Origin: Gelatiniphilus marinus
GTDB lineage: Bacteria; Bacteroidota; Bacteroidia; Flavobacteriales; Flavobacteriaceae
Direction: 5' to 3' (one strand)
NCBI RefSeq assembly: GCF_042678305.1
Contig: NZ_JBHUDT010000008.1
Length of the DNA: 64,000 nt
Below the pieces are notes generated by a model. The model saw nothing but the letters and a program-made list of their open reading frames with translations, did not search any database and had not been told where the DNA came from. Positions within the stretch are counted from its first letter, which is position 1. The number at the start of each line of letters is the position of its first letter. Made by a program: the position numbers and the translations under genes. Shown here one piece after another: positions 25,459 to 34,269 of the stretch.

Positions 25459-26637
25459 TTAAAAATCGATTTGAAATCTTACTTGAAACACATTGGCTTT
25501 CCCCGCTCCTTTTACATTGGCCAATACATTGTTAAGCTTTATTCTGGTGGCCGAGTTTAAATACCAAGTTATTCCTAGGGTTACATTTTCCTGTTTTCCT
25601 CCAAAAATGGTTTTAGAGTCTAAATTGGCACTTGCAAATCTTAAGGCGACTTCCCAAGCACCAAGCCCTCCGTTCTCACCAAAAGGCTTACTGGGCTTTA
25701 CCCTGCCAAAACCATGGTAAGAACTGGCTATGTTTCTAGATTCTCCAGTTAAAAAATAACTTGCCTGCCCATAATAGCTGGAAAATGAATAAGTGTCAAG
25801 ATTGGTTTTTACTTGAGATGAAATATATTCGCCTTGGAGAGAAAAAGAATTTTGGATATATGCAGACTCTAAACTTAATAAATTTACATGCTTAACATTT
25901 GTTATATCGTTTGTGTTAATATACTCTAAGGCAAGATGTGCTGGTTTTGCACTTATAGAGAAGCTTTCGGTTTTTCTGTGGCTAAAGCCAGCGCCAACAT
26001 GCAAAACATTGTTGTTGGGCTCGTTGTTAATTAATAAACCTGTAACTCTTCCCGTAACTGCTCGCCCTACATTGTCTTTTGGTTTAAAGTACCCTAATTG
26101 GGCCGATAACCTGTTGTTTAAAAAATCATTAAAAATCATAATGCCATCAGAACGTTCGTGGGTAAAATCTGTCGGGAAAGCCCTTTCAATAAACATGATG
26201 TATTTATTTGTGGTTAAAGATTCTAGTCTAAAAGGCTCTTTAAAATGGCCAACTTGAAAATTACCAATAATAGGAATGTTTTTAAAATGGATGTAAACAT
26301 CTTTAAGTGTAACTTTTTTGTGGGTAAAATCTATTTGTAGCTTAAAAGCCGTGTTTTTGTATATAGATCCAGAGGCAAACAAACGAGATCTTCTAATCTC
26401 CATGGCATCTGTTATTTCTAATTTCCCAAAGGTATTGTTCAATTCTTGGTTTTGGTGAAATAAAGAGTAATCTGCCATTAATCTTCCCCCAAATTTTAAT
26501 TTAAAATTTTCATCTGTACTTTCAATCTTAAGGCCATTGTCCCATTTTGTTTTAAATTTTAATTTTTCCTCTTGCGAAAAAGATAGGTTAACAATACAGG
26601 TTAAAACTAAAACAAATATAAATTTTATGGATTTCAT
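25459..26637 (-). CDS. Outer-membrane porin of the OprO/OprP (phosphate-selective) family
   Basis: 392 residues with a signal peptide (MKSIKFIFVLVLTCIVNLSFSQ). The body has an opening LKFGGRLMADYSLF, EIRRSRLFASGSIYKNTAFKLQIDF and VGHFKEPFRLESLTTNKYIMFIERAFP, which are hallmarks of OprP-type 16-strand barrels. The C-terminus ends in VFQVRFQIDF with a terminal Phe for BAM recognition. Substrate is not certain: OprO/P members carry phosphate or pyrophosphate, but many Bacteroidota homologues are unassigned. Lone gene, convergent with the polyprenyl synthase gene. Confidence 0.85.
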   Translation of the reverse strand: MKSIKFIFVLVLTCIVNLSFSQEEKLKFKTKWDNGLKIESTDENFKLKFGGRLMADYSLFHQNQELNNTFGKLEITDAMEIRRSRLFASGSIYKNTAFKLQIDFTHKKVTLKDVYIHFKNIPIIGNFQVGHFKEPFRLESLTTNKYIMFIERAFPTDFTHERSDGIMIFNDFLNNRLSAQLGYFKPKDNVGRAVTGRVTGLLINNEPNNNVLHVGAGFSHRKTESFSISAKPAHLALEYINTNDITNVKHVNLLSLESAYIQNSFSLQGEYISSQVKTNLDTYSFSSYYGQASYFLTGESRNIASSYHGFGRVKPSKPFGENGGLGAWEVALRFASANLDSKTIFGGKQENVTLGITWYLNSATRIKLNNVLANVKGAGKANVFQVRFQIDF

Positions 26638-26724
26638 ACAGTTTGCTTGTTGGGTTTAATGGTGCTAATTATATGTAAAAATAAAAATTTTAGTCTAAAC
26701 TTAACTAAGATTAGCGGCTTTAAT

Positions 26725-27870
26725 TTAGCTTTTAAAATGCCGCCCTTTCCATTTGTAACCTTTAAATAAGGAAACAAAAGCTATGAAAACGCTAAATAGC
26801 GGGTAAAGCAAAAATCCAAAAACATAAGTTTTTAAAACCTTTTTTTGATTAAAAAACGATGCCGATTTATAGATTAAATAAAAATCGATATTCCATTTAA
26901 TTATCAAAATAAAAACAAAGATTTTTAAGTTGAAAGCACTTAATAAAACCAATAGCAAGAGCGAAATAATTAAAGTATTCGTTAGTAAAACCAATAAGCC
27001 CGTTAGCTTACCGAACATATTGTTGTAAGCACTTGTTTTTGCTGCCCACCGGATGCGTTGTACTTTTAATTTGCTCCAAGTTGGTTGTGTTTTTGTGGTT
27101 ACAATTGCATGTTCGCATTTTAAGTAATTTACGTTTTTAGGATGTGTTTTTACGGCTTTTTCTAACAGGAAAATATCGTCGCCACTAGCTATATTGTTAT
27201 TGCCATCAAATCCGTTTAATTCTAAAAACAATGCTTTTTTGTATGCAAAATTGGCACCATTGCACATAAAGGGTTTTTTAATGCCAAAGCTGCCAATTGT
27301 GGCTGCTTGTAAACTTAGCATGTCGAGTAATTGAAAGCGATTTAAAAATCCGTGTTTACTTGTGTAGGTTACAGGAGCAATAATGCATTTGCTTGTTGTG
27401 GTTTGTATAAACTCATCAAAACTATTCAGCCAATATTTTGGTAAAATGCAATCGGCATCGGTAGTGATAATCCAGTTGTGTTTTGCTTGTTTTATAGCGG
27501 TTGTTATGGCATCTTTTTTTGGTGAATTTGAAGTTCTATTGTTTTTAATAATTGAAATGTTAGTTCGAGTGCTTGCGTTTTTTATCGGGATAGTATCGAG
27601 ATTTTTTTTAATAATTTCAACTGAATCATCACCCGATTCATCATCAACTAAAATAATTTCATATAAATGATTTGGGTATGCCAAAGCATCGATTGAAGCT
27701 AATAAATGTGGTAAATTTTCAGCTTCATTTCTAAAAGGAATTATTACGGAAAAAGTGGTTTTCGCTTTAATGTCTTTCAGCATAAAAACAGGAACTTTAT
27801 CAAAACCAAGAACAAAGCTTCCAATTAAAAGCAAATACAAAACAGCTATTAGAATACTAATTAAAACCAT
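26725..27870 (-). CDS. Membrane glycosyltransferase, family 2
   Basis: 381 residues. An N-terminal membrane segment is followed by a GT2 domain: FSVIIPFRNEAENLPHLLASID, VDDESGDDSVEII, TTDADC (metal-binding DxD) and GDDIFLLEKA, then QRIRWAAK for the acceptor-side motif. Two or three transmembrane helices end the protein. The fold is that of processive or polyprenyl-linked glycosyltransferases. The two-base gap to the upstream flippase-like gene shows an operon that probably makes or moves a lipid-linked glycan or modified lipid. Confidence 0.85.
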   Translation of the reverse strand: MVLISILIAVLYLLLIGSFVLGFDKVPVFMLKDIKAKTTFSVIIPFRNEAENLPHLLASIDALAYPNHLYEIILVDDESGDDSVEIIKKNLDTIPIKNASTRTNISIIKNNRTSNSPKKDAITTAIKQAKHNWIITTDADCILPKYWLNSFDEFIQTTTSKCIIAPVTYTSKHGFLNRFQLLDMLSLQAATIGSFGIKKPFMCNGANFAYKKALFLELNGFDGNNNIASGDDIFLLEKAVKTHPKNVNYLKCEHAIVTTKTQPTWSKLKVQRIRWAAKTSAYNNMFGKLTGLLVLLTNTLIISLLLLVLLSAFNLKIFVFILIIKWNIDFYLIYKSASFFNQKKVLKTYVFGFLLYPLFSVFIAFVSLFKGYKWKGRHFKS

Positions 27871-27872
27871 AA

Positions 27873-28841
27873 TTAATCTTCGCTTTTTGGGAAATTGAAA
27901 TTAAGCACATAATAGCCGCCAAATATACTTGGTAATACAAAATTAAGTAGCCACATTAGGGTAATAATACTTAAAACTATAAGCTCGTTTACTTCAATTA
28001 AGGTAAATAAATATAAGGCTACGCTTCCTTTTATAACGACATCAAAAATAAATATCGATGGAATTATTGAGGCCAATACATACATTGAGGTTATAATTAC
28101 CATGGCATTAAAATAAGTAATATCCACGCCAAAAAGTTGTAATAAATAGTAAAATTGAAACGAAAAAAGAGCGTATCGTACTAGCGAAAATATAAACCCA
28201 AGTAAGAGTTTTTTTTTAGGAAATTTTAAAATGAATTGCCTCACCTTTTCTAACGATAACCCTTTGATGGTAAACTTGCTTTTTTTTACGCCAAAGCCTA
28301 TTAAAAATATGGCCATTAAACTAATTGCCAATGCTATTGCTAGATTGTAATAATCTAAATTTACCTCGTAATTCGTTGTAAGAAAGCACAAACCTATTAT
28401 GCCTAAAATAACAGTAACCGCCATTTGCAGTAAGTTGCTTAACAGGTTTATAAGCACAATACGTTTTCTAAAATCTGGGGTATAATAAATGGCTTTTGCG
28501 CCGTATTCTCCTATTCTATTTGGTGTAAATAACGAGGCTGTTAAAGCGCCCAAGCTTTGTTCGAGAGCATTTTTAAACGTAATTTTTTTAACAAAAGCCA
28601 CTAAGGTTTTCCATTTTAAAATTTCGAAAAACCAGTTAAAACCACTCAAAAAAAATAATAAAATGATGTTTTTTGGTGTAAAAACATTCTTTTTTAATGT
28701 AAAATCGACAAAAGTGTAAAATTGTAAACTCTCGTTATTTGCCAATTTATTATAGATAAAATAAAATGCGCCAACTACAATGCTTATTTTAATCAGCACA
28801 AAAAAGAATTGCTTAGTTTTGTATGGCAGCGTTTTGTTCAT
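27873..28841 (-). CDS. Flippase-like membrane protein (lysylphosphatidylglycerol synthase TM family, UPF0104)
   Basis: 322 residues with eight or so hydrophobic segments. The RIGEYGAKAIYYTP region, the preceding LTASLFTPN and the pattern of helices fit the LPG_synthase_TM/UPF0104 family, whose members flip lipids or sit next to glycosyltransferases. Overlap-free but tightly joined with the GT2 gene downstream. The exact substrate is unknown. Confidence 0.8.
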   Translation of the reverse strand: MNKTLPYKTKQFFFVLIKISIVVGAFYFIYNKLANNESLQFYTFVDFTLKKNVFTPKNIILLFFLSGFNWFFEILKWKTLVAFVKKITFKNALEQSLGALTASLFTPNRIGEYGAKAIYYTPDFRKRIVLINLLSNLLQMAVTVILGIIGLCFLTTNYEVNLDYYNLAIALAISLMAIFLIGFGVKKSKFTIKGLSLEKVRQFILKFPKKKLLLGFIFSLVRYALFSFQFYYLLQLFGVDITYFNAMVIITSMYVLASIIPSIFIFDVVIKGSVALYLFTLIEVNELIVLSIITLMWLLNFVLPSIFGGYYVLNFNFPKSED

Positions 28842-28881
28842 AATTAGAAAAGGTTACAGCAAATTAAACCAATATTATTTT

Positions 28882-29511
28882 ATGCCTCTAAAATTTAAAC
28901 CGATATTATTTTCAATACTCTTTAGTTGTTTTAGTTTTTTAACGTTTTCACAAAGTGATACAAGCACCGTTAAAGCGCAGTTTGCATTGGGTGCCAATAG
29001 TCCGTCGGCAAATGGCTTTGTTACAAATTTCCAGGCTAAATCCATAAATTTCCCTAGTATTAATTTAGGTGTTCAATATATGTTTAAACCAAAATGGGGT
29101 GCAAAATTAGATTTGGGTTACAGCCGTTTTTCAAACTTAAATACCACACCAGAGTTTAAAGTTAATTACACACGCCTCAATGCGCAATTGGTTTACGATG
29201 CATCGAGAATATTTAATTTTTTACCTTCTCGAATTGGTACGTTTGTTCATTCGGGCCCAGGTTTTACAAGCATTAAACCTTTAGGGAATTATACCCAAAA
29301 CAACACTTCGTTTTTAAATGCAATGGCAGGTATCGAGTTTCATTATGGTGTTTCAGATAAACTTTCGGTGTATTTTGATGCCTCTTATATATTGGGATTT
29401 GCAAAAGATTTTAATCCGGTTTCAAGCGGATTCGGGTCGTTTAACGGAAACCTGTTAACCTTAACTATTGGCGCATCTATTTCGCTTAGTGGTTGTCAAT
29501 ATTGCGATTAA
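28882..29511 (+). CDS. Outer-membrane beta-barrel protein
   Basis: I use the ATG at 28882, which opens a signal peptide (MPLKFKPILFSILFSCFSFLTFSQ); the frame upstream overlaps the divergent flippase gene. The 185-residue mature part has the alternating pattern of an eight-stranded barrel (LGVQYMFKPKWGAKLDLGYSRFSN, YTRLNAQLVYDASR, AMAGIEFHYGVSDKLSVYFDASYILGF). No OmpA peptidoglycan-binding domain is present. Its stop overlaps the ruvC start by one base (TAATG), so the two are co-translated. Confidence 0.75.
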   Translation: MPLKFKPILFSILFSCFSFLTFSQSDTSTVKAQFALGANSPSANGFVTNFQAKSINFPSINLGVQYMFKPKWGAKLDLGYSRFSNLNTTPEFKVNYTRLNAQLVYDASRIFNFLPSRIGTFVHSGPGFTSIKPLGNYTQNNTSFLNAMAGIEFHYGVSDKLSVYFDASYILGFAKDFNPVSSGFGSFNGNLLTLTIGASISLSGCQYCD

Positions 29512-30101
29512 TGAACAAAGAAAAAATTATTTTAGGCATTGACCCGGGGACGACTATTATGGGTTTCGGACTTATAAAAGTGGTTGGGAAAAATATGGAG
29601 TTTATCCAGCTAAATGAATTGGATTTAAAAAAATATAGCGATCATTATTTAAAGCTGAAACTTATTTTTGAGCGCACCATAGAACTTATCGATACGCACA
29701 ACCCCGATGAAATAGCCATTGAAGCTCCGTTTTATGGCAAAAACGTACAAAGTATGCTCAAATTGGGGCGCGCACAAGGTGTGGCGATGGCTGCCGGTTT
29801 AAGTAGAGAAATCCCTATTACAGAGTATCTTCCTAAAAAAATAAAAATGGCCATTACCGGTAACGGAAATGCCAGTAAAGAACAGGTGGCCAAAATGCTT
29901 CAAAGCTTATTGGGTTTAAAAACCTTGCCAAAAAACTTGGATGCTACCGATGGTTTGGCTGCTGCCGTTTGCCATTTTTATAACTCCGGGAAGGTTACAG
30001 TGGGTAAAAGTTACTCGGGTTGGGCAAGCTTTGTGAAACAAAATAGCCACCGTACAAGCCCCCTAACCCCCAAAGGGATAATAAAAAACACTAAAAAATG
30101 A
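29511..30101 (+). CDS. ruvC: Holliday junction endonuclease RuvC
   Basis: Resolves Holliday junctions with RuvAB. I start at the ATG at 29511 (NKEKIILGIDPGT); catalytic acidic residues are Asp in GIDPGTT, Glu in AIEAPFYGKN and the pair in LDATDGLAAA. Core length is normal, but the last 20 or so residues (SHRTSPLTPKGIIKNTKK) come from a short G/C-rich repeat, so the C-terminus is repeat-derived. One-base overlap with the barrel gene and four-base overlap with hemW. Confidence 0.95.
   Translation: MNKEKIILGIDPGTTIMGFGLIKVVGKNMEFIQLNELDLKKYSDHYLKLKLIFERTIELIDTHNPDEIAIEAPFYGKNVQSMLKLGRAQGVAMAAGLSREIPITEYLPKKIKMAITGNGNASKEQVAKMLQSLLGLKTLPKNLDATDGLAAAVCHFYNSGKVTVGKSYSGWASFVKQNSHRTSPLTPKGIIKNTKK
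30058..30080. repeat. Short G/C-rich repeat at the ruvC 3' end
   Basis: GCCCCCTAACCCCCAAAGGG is the inverted form of the repeat, encoding the final residues of RuvC. Confidence 0.5.
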
Positions 30102-31315
30102 GTTTCAGTAAGCGTTTCTCACCTACGGGGAGGCTAGGTGGGGCTTCTGTTTACATCCACATACCATTCTGCAAGCAAGCCTGTTTTTATTGCGACTTCC
30201 ATTTTTCTACCTCTTTAAAAAAGAAAGATGAATTGATTCAATCTTTAATAAAAGAGTTAGAATTACGAAAAGATGAGCTAAAAAACCAATCTATTGAAAG
30301 TATTTATTTTGGCGGCGGAACACCATCACTATTAACGATTAACGATTTACGATTGTTGATTGATGCTGTTTATAAAAATTATAATGTAATTGAAAGCCCC
30401 GAAATCACTTTAGAAGCCAATCCAGACGACCTTTCGAATAAACGAATACACGAATTAGCAAATATACGAATCAACCGCTTAAGCATCGGCATTCAATCGT
30501 TTTTTCAAGACGATTTAAAAAGCATGAATCGCGCACATTCATCAGAAGAAGCTAAAAATTGTTTACAAGAGGCAACACGTTATTTCGAAAATATTACCAT
30601 CGATTTAATTTACGGCATTCCAAATATGAGCTTGAAAAAATGGAACGAAAATTTAGAAATTGCTTTTGGTTTTGGTGTTAACCACATTTCAAGTTACGCC
30701 CTAACCGTCGAGCCAAAAACGGCTTTGCATGCTTTTATAAAAAAAGGAACCTATCCGCCCATTGATGAGGATTTGGCATTGCAGCATTTTAACTGTTTAA
30801 CAGTAAAAACTACGGCGCAGGGATTTGTGCATTACGAAATTTCCAATTTTGGCAAACCCAACTATTTTTCTAAACACAATACCAGTTATTGGCAAGGAAA
30901 ACCCTATGTTGGTATTGGGCCATCGGCACATTCATACCATAACAATCAGCGGAGTTGGAATGTGTCAAACAATTCAAAATACATACAATCCATTCAAAAT
31001 AATACGTTGCCAAACACTGTTGAAACACTGTCTGTAAAAGACCAATTTAACGAATATATAATGACGGGTTTACGAACCATTTGGGGTGTTTCTTTGCGTA
31101 AAGTCGAGACCAATTTTGGTAAAGATTATCTTATGCACTTAAAAAAGAATTCAGAAAAATTTATAGAACAAGGTTTGCTTATTATTAAAAACGAAGTGTG
31201 GCAAACCGAAGAATATAAAGGTAATTCTGGGCATGCCGAAGCGTTTTTTATAACCACCACCCAAAAAGGAAAATTTTTAGTCGATGGGATAGCTTCCGAA
31301 TTATTTTTGATTTAA
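30098..31315 (+). CDS. hemW: Radical SAM heme chaperone HemW
   Basis: 405 residues. The [4Fe-4S] ligands are in PFCKQACFYCDFH (CxxxCxxC, about residues 25-37), a form shared by HemW and HemN. IYFGGGTPSLL, SIGIQSF, DLIYGIPN and the C-terminal HemN_C-like region are present. HemW carries and inserts heme; it is not the coproporphyrinogen oxidase it is often named. The first 16 or so residues (SKRFSPTGRLGGA) come from a repeat unit, and translation may in fact begin later, although no ATG exists before the conserved core. ATGA overlap with ruvC. Confidence 0.92.
   Translation: MSFSKRFSPTGRLGGASVYIHIPFCKQACFYCDFHFSTSLKKKDELIQSLIKELELRKDELKNQSIESIYFGGGTPSLLTINDLRLLIDAVYKNYNVIESPEITLEANPDDLSNKRIHELANIRINRLSIGIQSFFQDDLKSMNRAHSSEEAKNCLQEATRYFENITIDLIYGIPNMSLKKWNENLEIAFGFGVNHISSYALTVEPKTALHAFIKKGTYPPIDEDLALQHFNCLTVKTTAQGFVHYEISNFGKPNYFSKHNTSYWQGKPYVGIGPSAHSYHNNQRSWNVSNNSKYIQSIQNNTLPNTVETLSVKDQFNEYIMTGLRTIWGVSLRKVETNFGKDYLMHLKKNSEKFIEQGLLIIKNEVWQTEEYKGNSGHAEAFFITTTQKGKFLVDGIASELFLI
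30118..30146. repeat. Short G/C-rich repeat at the hemW 5' end
   Basis: CTCACCTACGGGGAGGCTAGGTGGGG follows the repeat's pattern and codes for HemW residues about 8-16, 38 bp from the copy at the ruvC end and in the opposite orientation. Confidence 0.45.
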
Positions 31316-31327
31316 CTATATTTGAAT

Positions 31328-32077
31328 ATGATAGCAACCATACAATACAATTCAAGAAAAATACAAATAGATGTCTCTAAACCCATCGATATTTCTATAG
31401 CCATTGATGCCTCAAAAATGGGCGTAAATGCTTGGTATATTGATGCTCCCAAGATTTTCCCCGAGAACTCAGACGGCGAAATCATAAAGGTTTCAGAAGG
31501 AGCGGTAGTTAATTTTAACAGCATTCATTTCAACCCGCATTCGCACATTACCCATACAGAGTGCGTAGGCCACATAACCAACAAAGTACATTCAGTAAAC
31601 AAAAATTTAAAACATTATTTTTTTGTTGCAGAAGTGGTTACCGTGGCGCCAGAAAGCAAAAGAGGCGATTTTTTTATCTCTGCCAAACAATTAAAAACCG
31701 CTTTAAGAAACAAAAAAAGAGATGCCATTATTATAAGGACTTTGCCTAATTTAATTGAAAAAAAGAGCAAACAATACTCCAATACCAATCCGCCGTTTTT
31801 ATTGGAGGAAGCCGCCCAATACCTTAAAGAAAAAGGTATTAAGCACCTTTTAATTGATTTGCCATCGGTTGATAAGGAAAAAGACGAAGGCCAACTTTTG
31901 GCGCACAATGCGTTTTGGAATACCTCTGGAGACCTACGAATGGACGCCACCATTACCGAGTTTATCTACGTGCCCAATACCGTTGAAGATGGCGAGTACC
32001 TTTTAAATCTCATGATTGCGCCTTTCGAGAACGATGCCACACCAAGCAAACCTATCTTATATAAAATTATTGAGTAA
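31328..32077 (+). CDS. Cyclase family protein (kynurenine formamidase-like hydrolase)
   Basis: About 249 residues. The ATG at 31328 is preferred to the in-frame TTG at 31322. A His-rich metal site lies in FNPHSHITHTECVGHI (about residues 69-84), the equivalent of the HxGTHxDxP motif of the cyclase/KynB superfamily. Such zinc hydrolases open formyl or lactone bonds; Bacteroidota members are rarely assigned. The sequence is longer and less canonical than KynB, so substrate is unknown. It is followed at once by the DUF4260 gene. Confidence 0.75.
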   Translation: MIATIQYNSRKIQIDVSKPIDISIAIDASKMGVNAWYIDAPKIFPENSDGEIIKVSEGAVVNFNSIHFNPHSHITHTECVGHITNKVHSVNKNLKHYFFVAEVVTVAPESKRGDFFISAKQLKTALRNKKRDAIIIRTLPNLIEKKSKQYSNTNPPFLLEEAAQYLKEKGIKHLLIDLPSVDKEKDEGQLLAHNAFWNTSGDLRMDATITEFIYVPNTVEDGEYLLNLMIAPFENDATPSKPILYKIIE

Positions 32078-32428
32078 ATGGAAAATTCATTAAAAGTAGA
32101 AGAACTTTTTATGTTTGTTTTAGGTATTTACATGTTTAATTGCCTTGATTTTAGCTGGTGGTGGTTTCTAATTTTAATCTTGACTCCCGATATTGGAATG
32201 TTAGGGTATTTAATAAACTCTAAAGTTGGGGCAATTAGCTATAATTTATTTCATCATAAGGGAATCGCTATTTTAATTTTTTTTATTGGCATTTATTTTA
32301 ACAATCAAATTTTACAATTAATTGGTGCTATTTTGTTTTCACACGCCTCATTAGATAGGATTTTCGGATATGTTTTAAAATATTTAGATAATTTTAAGCA
32401 TACCCATTTGGGTAATATAGGCAAGTAA
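32078..32428 (+). CDS. DUF4260 small membrane protein
   Basis: 116 residues with about four transmembrane segments. The loop YNLFHHKG, the SHASLDRIFGYVLKY segment and the C-terminal HTHLGNIG match DUF4260. Function not known. Its ATG follows the stop codon of the cyclase gene directly (TAAATG), so it belongs to that operon. Confidence 0.8.
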   Translation: MENSLKVEELFMFVLGIYMFNCLDFSWWWFLILILTPDIGMLGYLINSKVGAISYNLFHHKGIAILIFFIGIYFNNQILQLIGAILFSHASLDRIFGYVLKYLDNFKHTHLGNIGK

Positions 32429-32434
32429 TAAAAC

Positions 32435-33046
32435 ATGGAAGCATTTTTAGGAATCATCGTTGGGGTTTTGGTCAGTTTAGGGGTTGTTACCTATTTAAAA
32501 ACGCTTAAAAAAAAACAGCTGGTAAATGCGCAATCGGTGCTGCTTTTAGATAAGATAAAAACGGTTTGTAAATTTATAACCGTAGAAGGCGATTTTGCAG
32601 AGATTTATCATTACGAAGATGTAAAACAACGCTTTTTAAAACTTATTTCAAGTAAAAAAAAGGCACTGGTAGTTATTAATGCAAAAGCTTATGTGGGTTA
32701 CGATTTAAATAAAATCCGCCTAAAGCCCGATACAGAAAGCAAGAAAATAATCTTGGAGCATTTTCCGCAGCCCGAAGTATTGTCAATTGAAACCAATTTG
32801 AATTATTACGATAAATCAGATGGCTTGTTCAATAAGTTCGAAGCCACAGATTTAACCGATTTACATACCGATGCCAAACAACATATTAAAGATAAAATAC
32901 CAGAAAGCGGCCTGATTCAAGTCGCACAAAAAGAAGCTTTAGAAACTATTTTGCTCATGCAAACCATTGTTGAGACCATTGGTTGGAAACTGGACTATTC
33001 CGCTTTAAAAATTGAAGAATCAAGTGCTAAAAAGATTAATGGATAA
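32435..33046 (+). CDS. DUF4230 protein, single N-terminal membrane anchor
   Basis: 203 residues. A single hydrophobic helix at residues 3-21 (FLGIIVGVLVSLGVVTYL) is followed by a soluble domain with LVVINAKAYVGYDLNKIRLKPDTESKKIILEHF, typical of DUF4230, an uncharacterised anchored domain found in many bacteria. Conserved tail LQTIVETIGWKLDY. Lies 6 bp after the DUF4260 gene. Confidence 0.8.
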   Translation: MEAFLGIIVGVLVSLGVVTYLKTLKKKQLVNAQSVLLLDKIKTVCKFITVEGDFAEIYHYEDVKQRFLKLISSKKKALVVINAKAYVGYDLNKIRLKPDTESKKIILEHFPQPEVLSIETNLNYYDKSDGLFNKFEATDLTDLHTDAKQHIKDKIPESGLIQVAQKEALETILLMQTIVETIGWKLDYSALKIEESSAKKING

Positions 33047-33125
33047 TAAATTTTGCCATTCCTGAGTTTATGCTTAGCGTAGTCGAAGTAAAGACAGCAA
33101 TCTACCATTTATCAATTCTATTTTT

Positions 33126-33488
33126 ATGAATATCGAACAACTTCGCGAATACTGTTTAAATAAAAAAGAAACTTCTGAAGGCTTTCCCTTCAACGATAAC
33201 GTTTTGGTGTTTAAAGTATTTGGGAAAATGTTTGTGCTCACAGGCCTGGACAGTTGGGAAAAAAGCGAGGCGGCCATCAATTTAAAAGCAGATCCCCATT
33301 ACTCAGAAGAATTACGTGCAGAATACAGCAGCATCCGCCCAGGCTACCACATGAGCAAAAAACATTGGAACACCTTGTATATCGATGAGGGACAACTGGA
33401 AAGCAAACTCATTTTAAAACTTATCGACCATTCTTATGATATGGTTGTAAAAACCCTGCCAAAAAAACTTCAAGATACCTTAAAATAG
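33126..33488 (+). CDS. MmcQ/YjbR family protein
   Basis: 120 residues of the YjbR fold: an opening NIEQLREYCLNKKETSEGFPF, LVFKVFGKMF, and RPGYHMSKKHWNTLYID. Double-wing-like domain proposed to bind DNA, though evidence for the family is thin. The frame is complete and of usual size. The preceding gap contains TGCTTAGCGTAGTCGAAG, reminiscent of a dispersed flavobacterial repeat. Confidence 0.85.
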   Translation: MNIEQLREYCLNKKETSEGFPFNDNVLVFKVFGKMFVLTGLDSWEKSEAAINLKADPHYSEELRAEYSSIRPGYHMSKKHWNTLYIDEGQLESKLILKLIDHSYDMVVKTLPKKLQDTLK

Positions 33489-33549
33489 AATACTTGTACG
33501 GTTTTTATTAAAACTGTATCATTGCAAAACCAAAAAAAAGCAACAAACC

Positions 33550-34128
33550 ATGAGTTTATTAAAAAACCTGCAAGACAGAAGCAACAATGCTTGCGAGTTG
33601 TGCGCTGCCAGCCAAAATTTAGAGATATACCAAGTGCCGCCAGCATTAACCGCCGGAGAAGACGGCAGTTTGTTGGCTTGCAGTACCTGCGTTTCCCAAA
33701 TAAATAATCCAGAAACTACCGATGCCAACCATTGGCGCTGTTTAAACGATAGCATGTGGAGCGAGCACCAAGCCGTAAAAGTGCTTGCTTGGAGAATGCT
33801 ATCAAGGTTGAAAGATGAAGGTTGGCCACAGGATTTATTGGATATGATGTATTTGGAAGACGATGTTTTAGAATTCGCAAAAGCCACGGGCGAAGGCGAA
33901 GACGAAAGCGAAAAAACAATACACCGCGATGTAAACGGCGTTATTTTAGAAGCCGGAGACTCAGTGGTGCTTATTAAAGACTTAAAGGTGAAAGGCTCAA
34001 GTATGGTGGCCAAACAAGGTACTGCCGTAAGAAACATTCGTTTAGATCGCGATAACGAGAAGTATATCGAGGGTAAAGTAGGCGCGCAACAAATCGTTAT
34101 TATAACCGACTACGTAAAGAAGGTTTAA
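33550..34128 (+). CDS. PhnA-domain zinc-ribbon protein
   Basis: 192 residues. Zinc ribbon cysteines: CELCAASQNL (about 17-20) and CSTCVSQI. The middle holds EHQAVKVLAWRMLSRL, and the C-terminal PhnA domain has GDSVVLIKDLKVKGS and KQGTAVRNIRLD...IEGKVGAQQIVIIT. PhnA is named from the phosphonate locus but is not needed for phosphonate use; family role unclear. A possible promoter is TTG at 33494 with TATCATTG at 33517-33524, overlapping an inverted repeat. Confidence 0.85.
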   Translation: MSLLKNLQDRSNNACELCAASQNLEIYQVPPALTAGEDGSLLACSTCVSQINNPETTDANHWRCLNDSMWSEHQAVKVLAWRMLSRLKDEGWPQDLLDMMYLEDDVLEFAKATGEGEDESEKTIHRDVNGVILEAGDSVVLIKDLKVKGSSMVAKQGTAVRNIRLDRDNEKYIEGKVGAQQIVIITDYVKKV

Positions 34129-34268
34129 TCGCTTTTACCCTTCTTTTTAAACCAACCAAATCCCAAGGGGATCAATAAAAAAACAAAAAGATACTTTCCC
34201 GTTATTATGCCAATAAGGGTAATTATAAGCGCAAGTATTAATACCGTATTTGTGTATTTTGCTTTCAT
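34125..34268 (-). CDS. 47-residue membrane protein
   Basis: An ATG at 34266-34268 on the minus strand opens 47 codons ending at TAA 34125-34127. The product is almost wholly two hydrophobic stretches (NTVLILALIITLIGIITG and YLFVFLLIPLGFGWF) with a KKKGKSD tail, so it could form a two-helix hairpin with the basic tail inside. It follows the AraC gene stop by 1 bp on the same strand, suggesting co-transcription; its tail overlaps the end of the convergent PhnA gene by four bases. Function unknown. Confidence 0.6.
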   Translation of the reverse strand: MKAKYTNTVLILALIITLIGIITGKYLFVFLLIPLGFGWFKKKGKSD

Positions 34269-34269
34269 A

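Noticed and set aside
33062..33095. TGCTTAGCGTAGTCGAAG-type sequence as a mobile repeat
   Set aside because: It resembles dispersed flavobacterial repeats, but only one partial copy is visible here, so family membership cannot be shown from this window.
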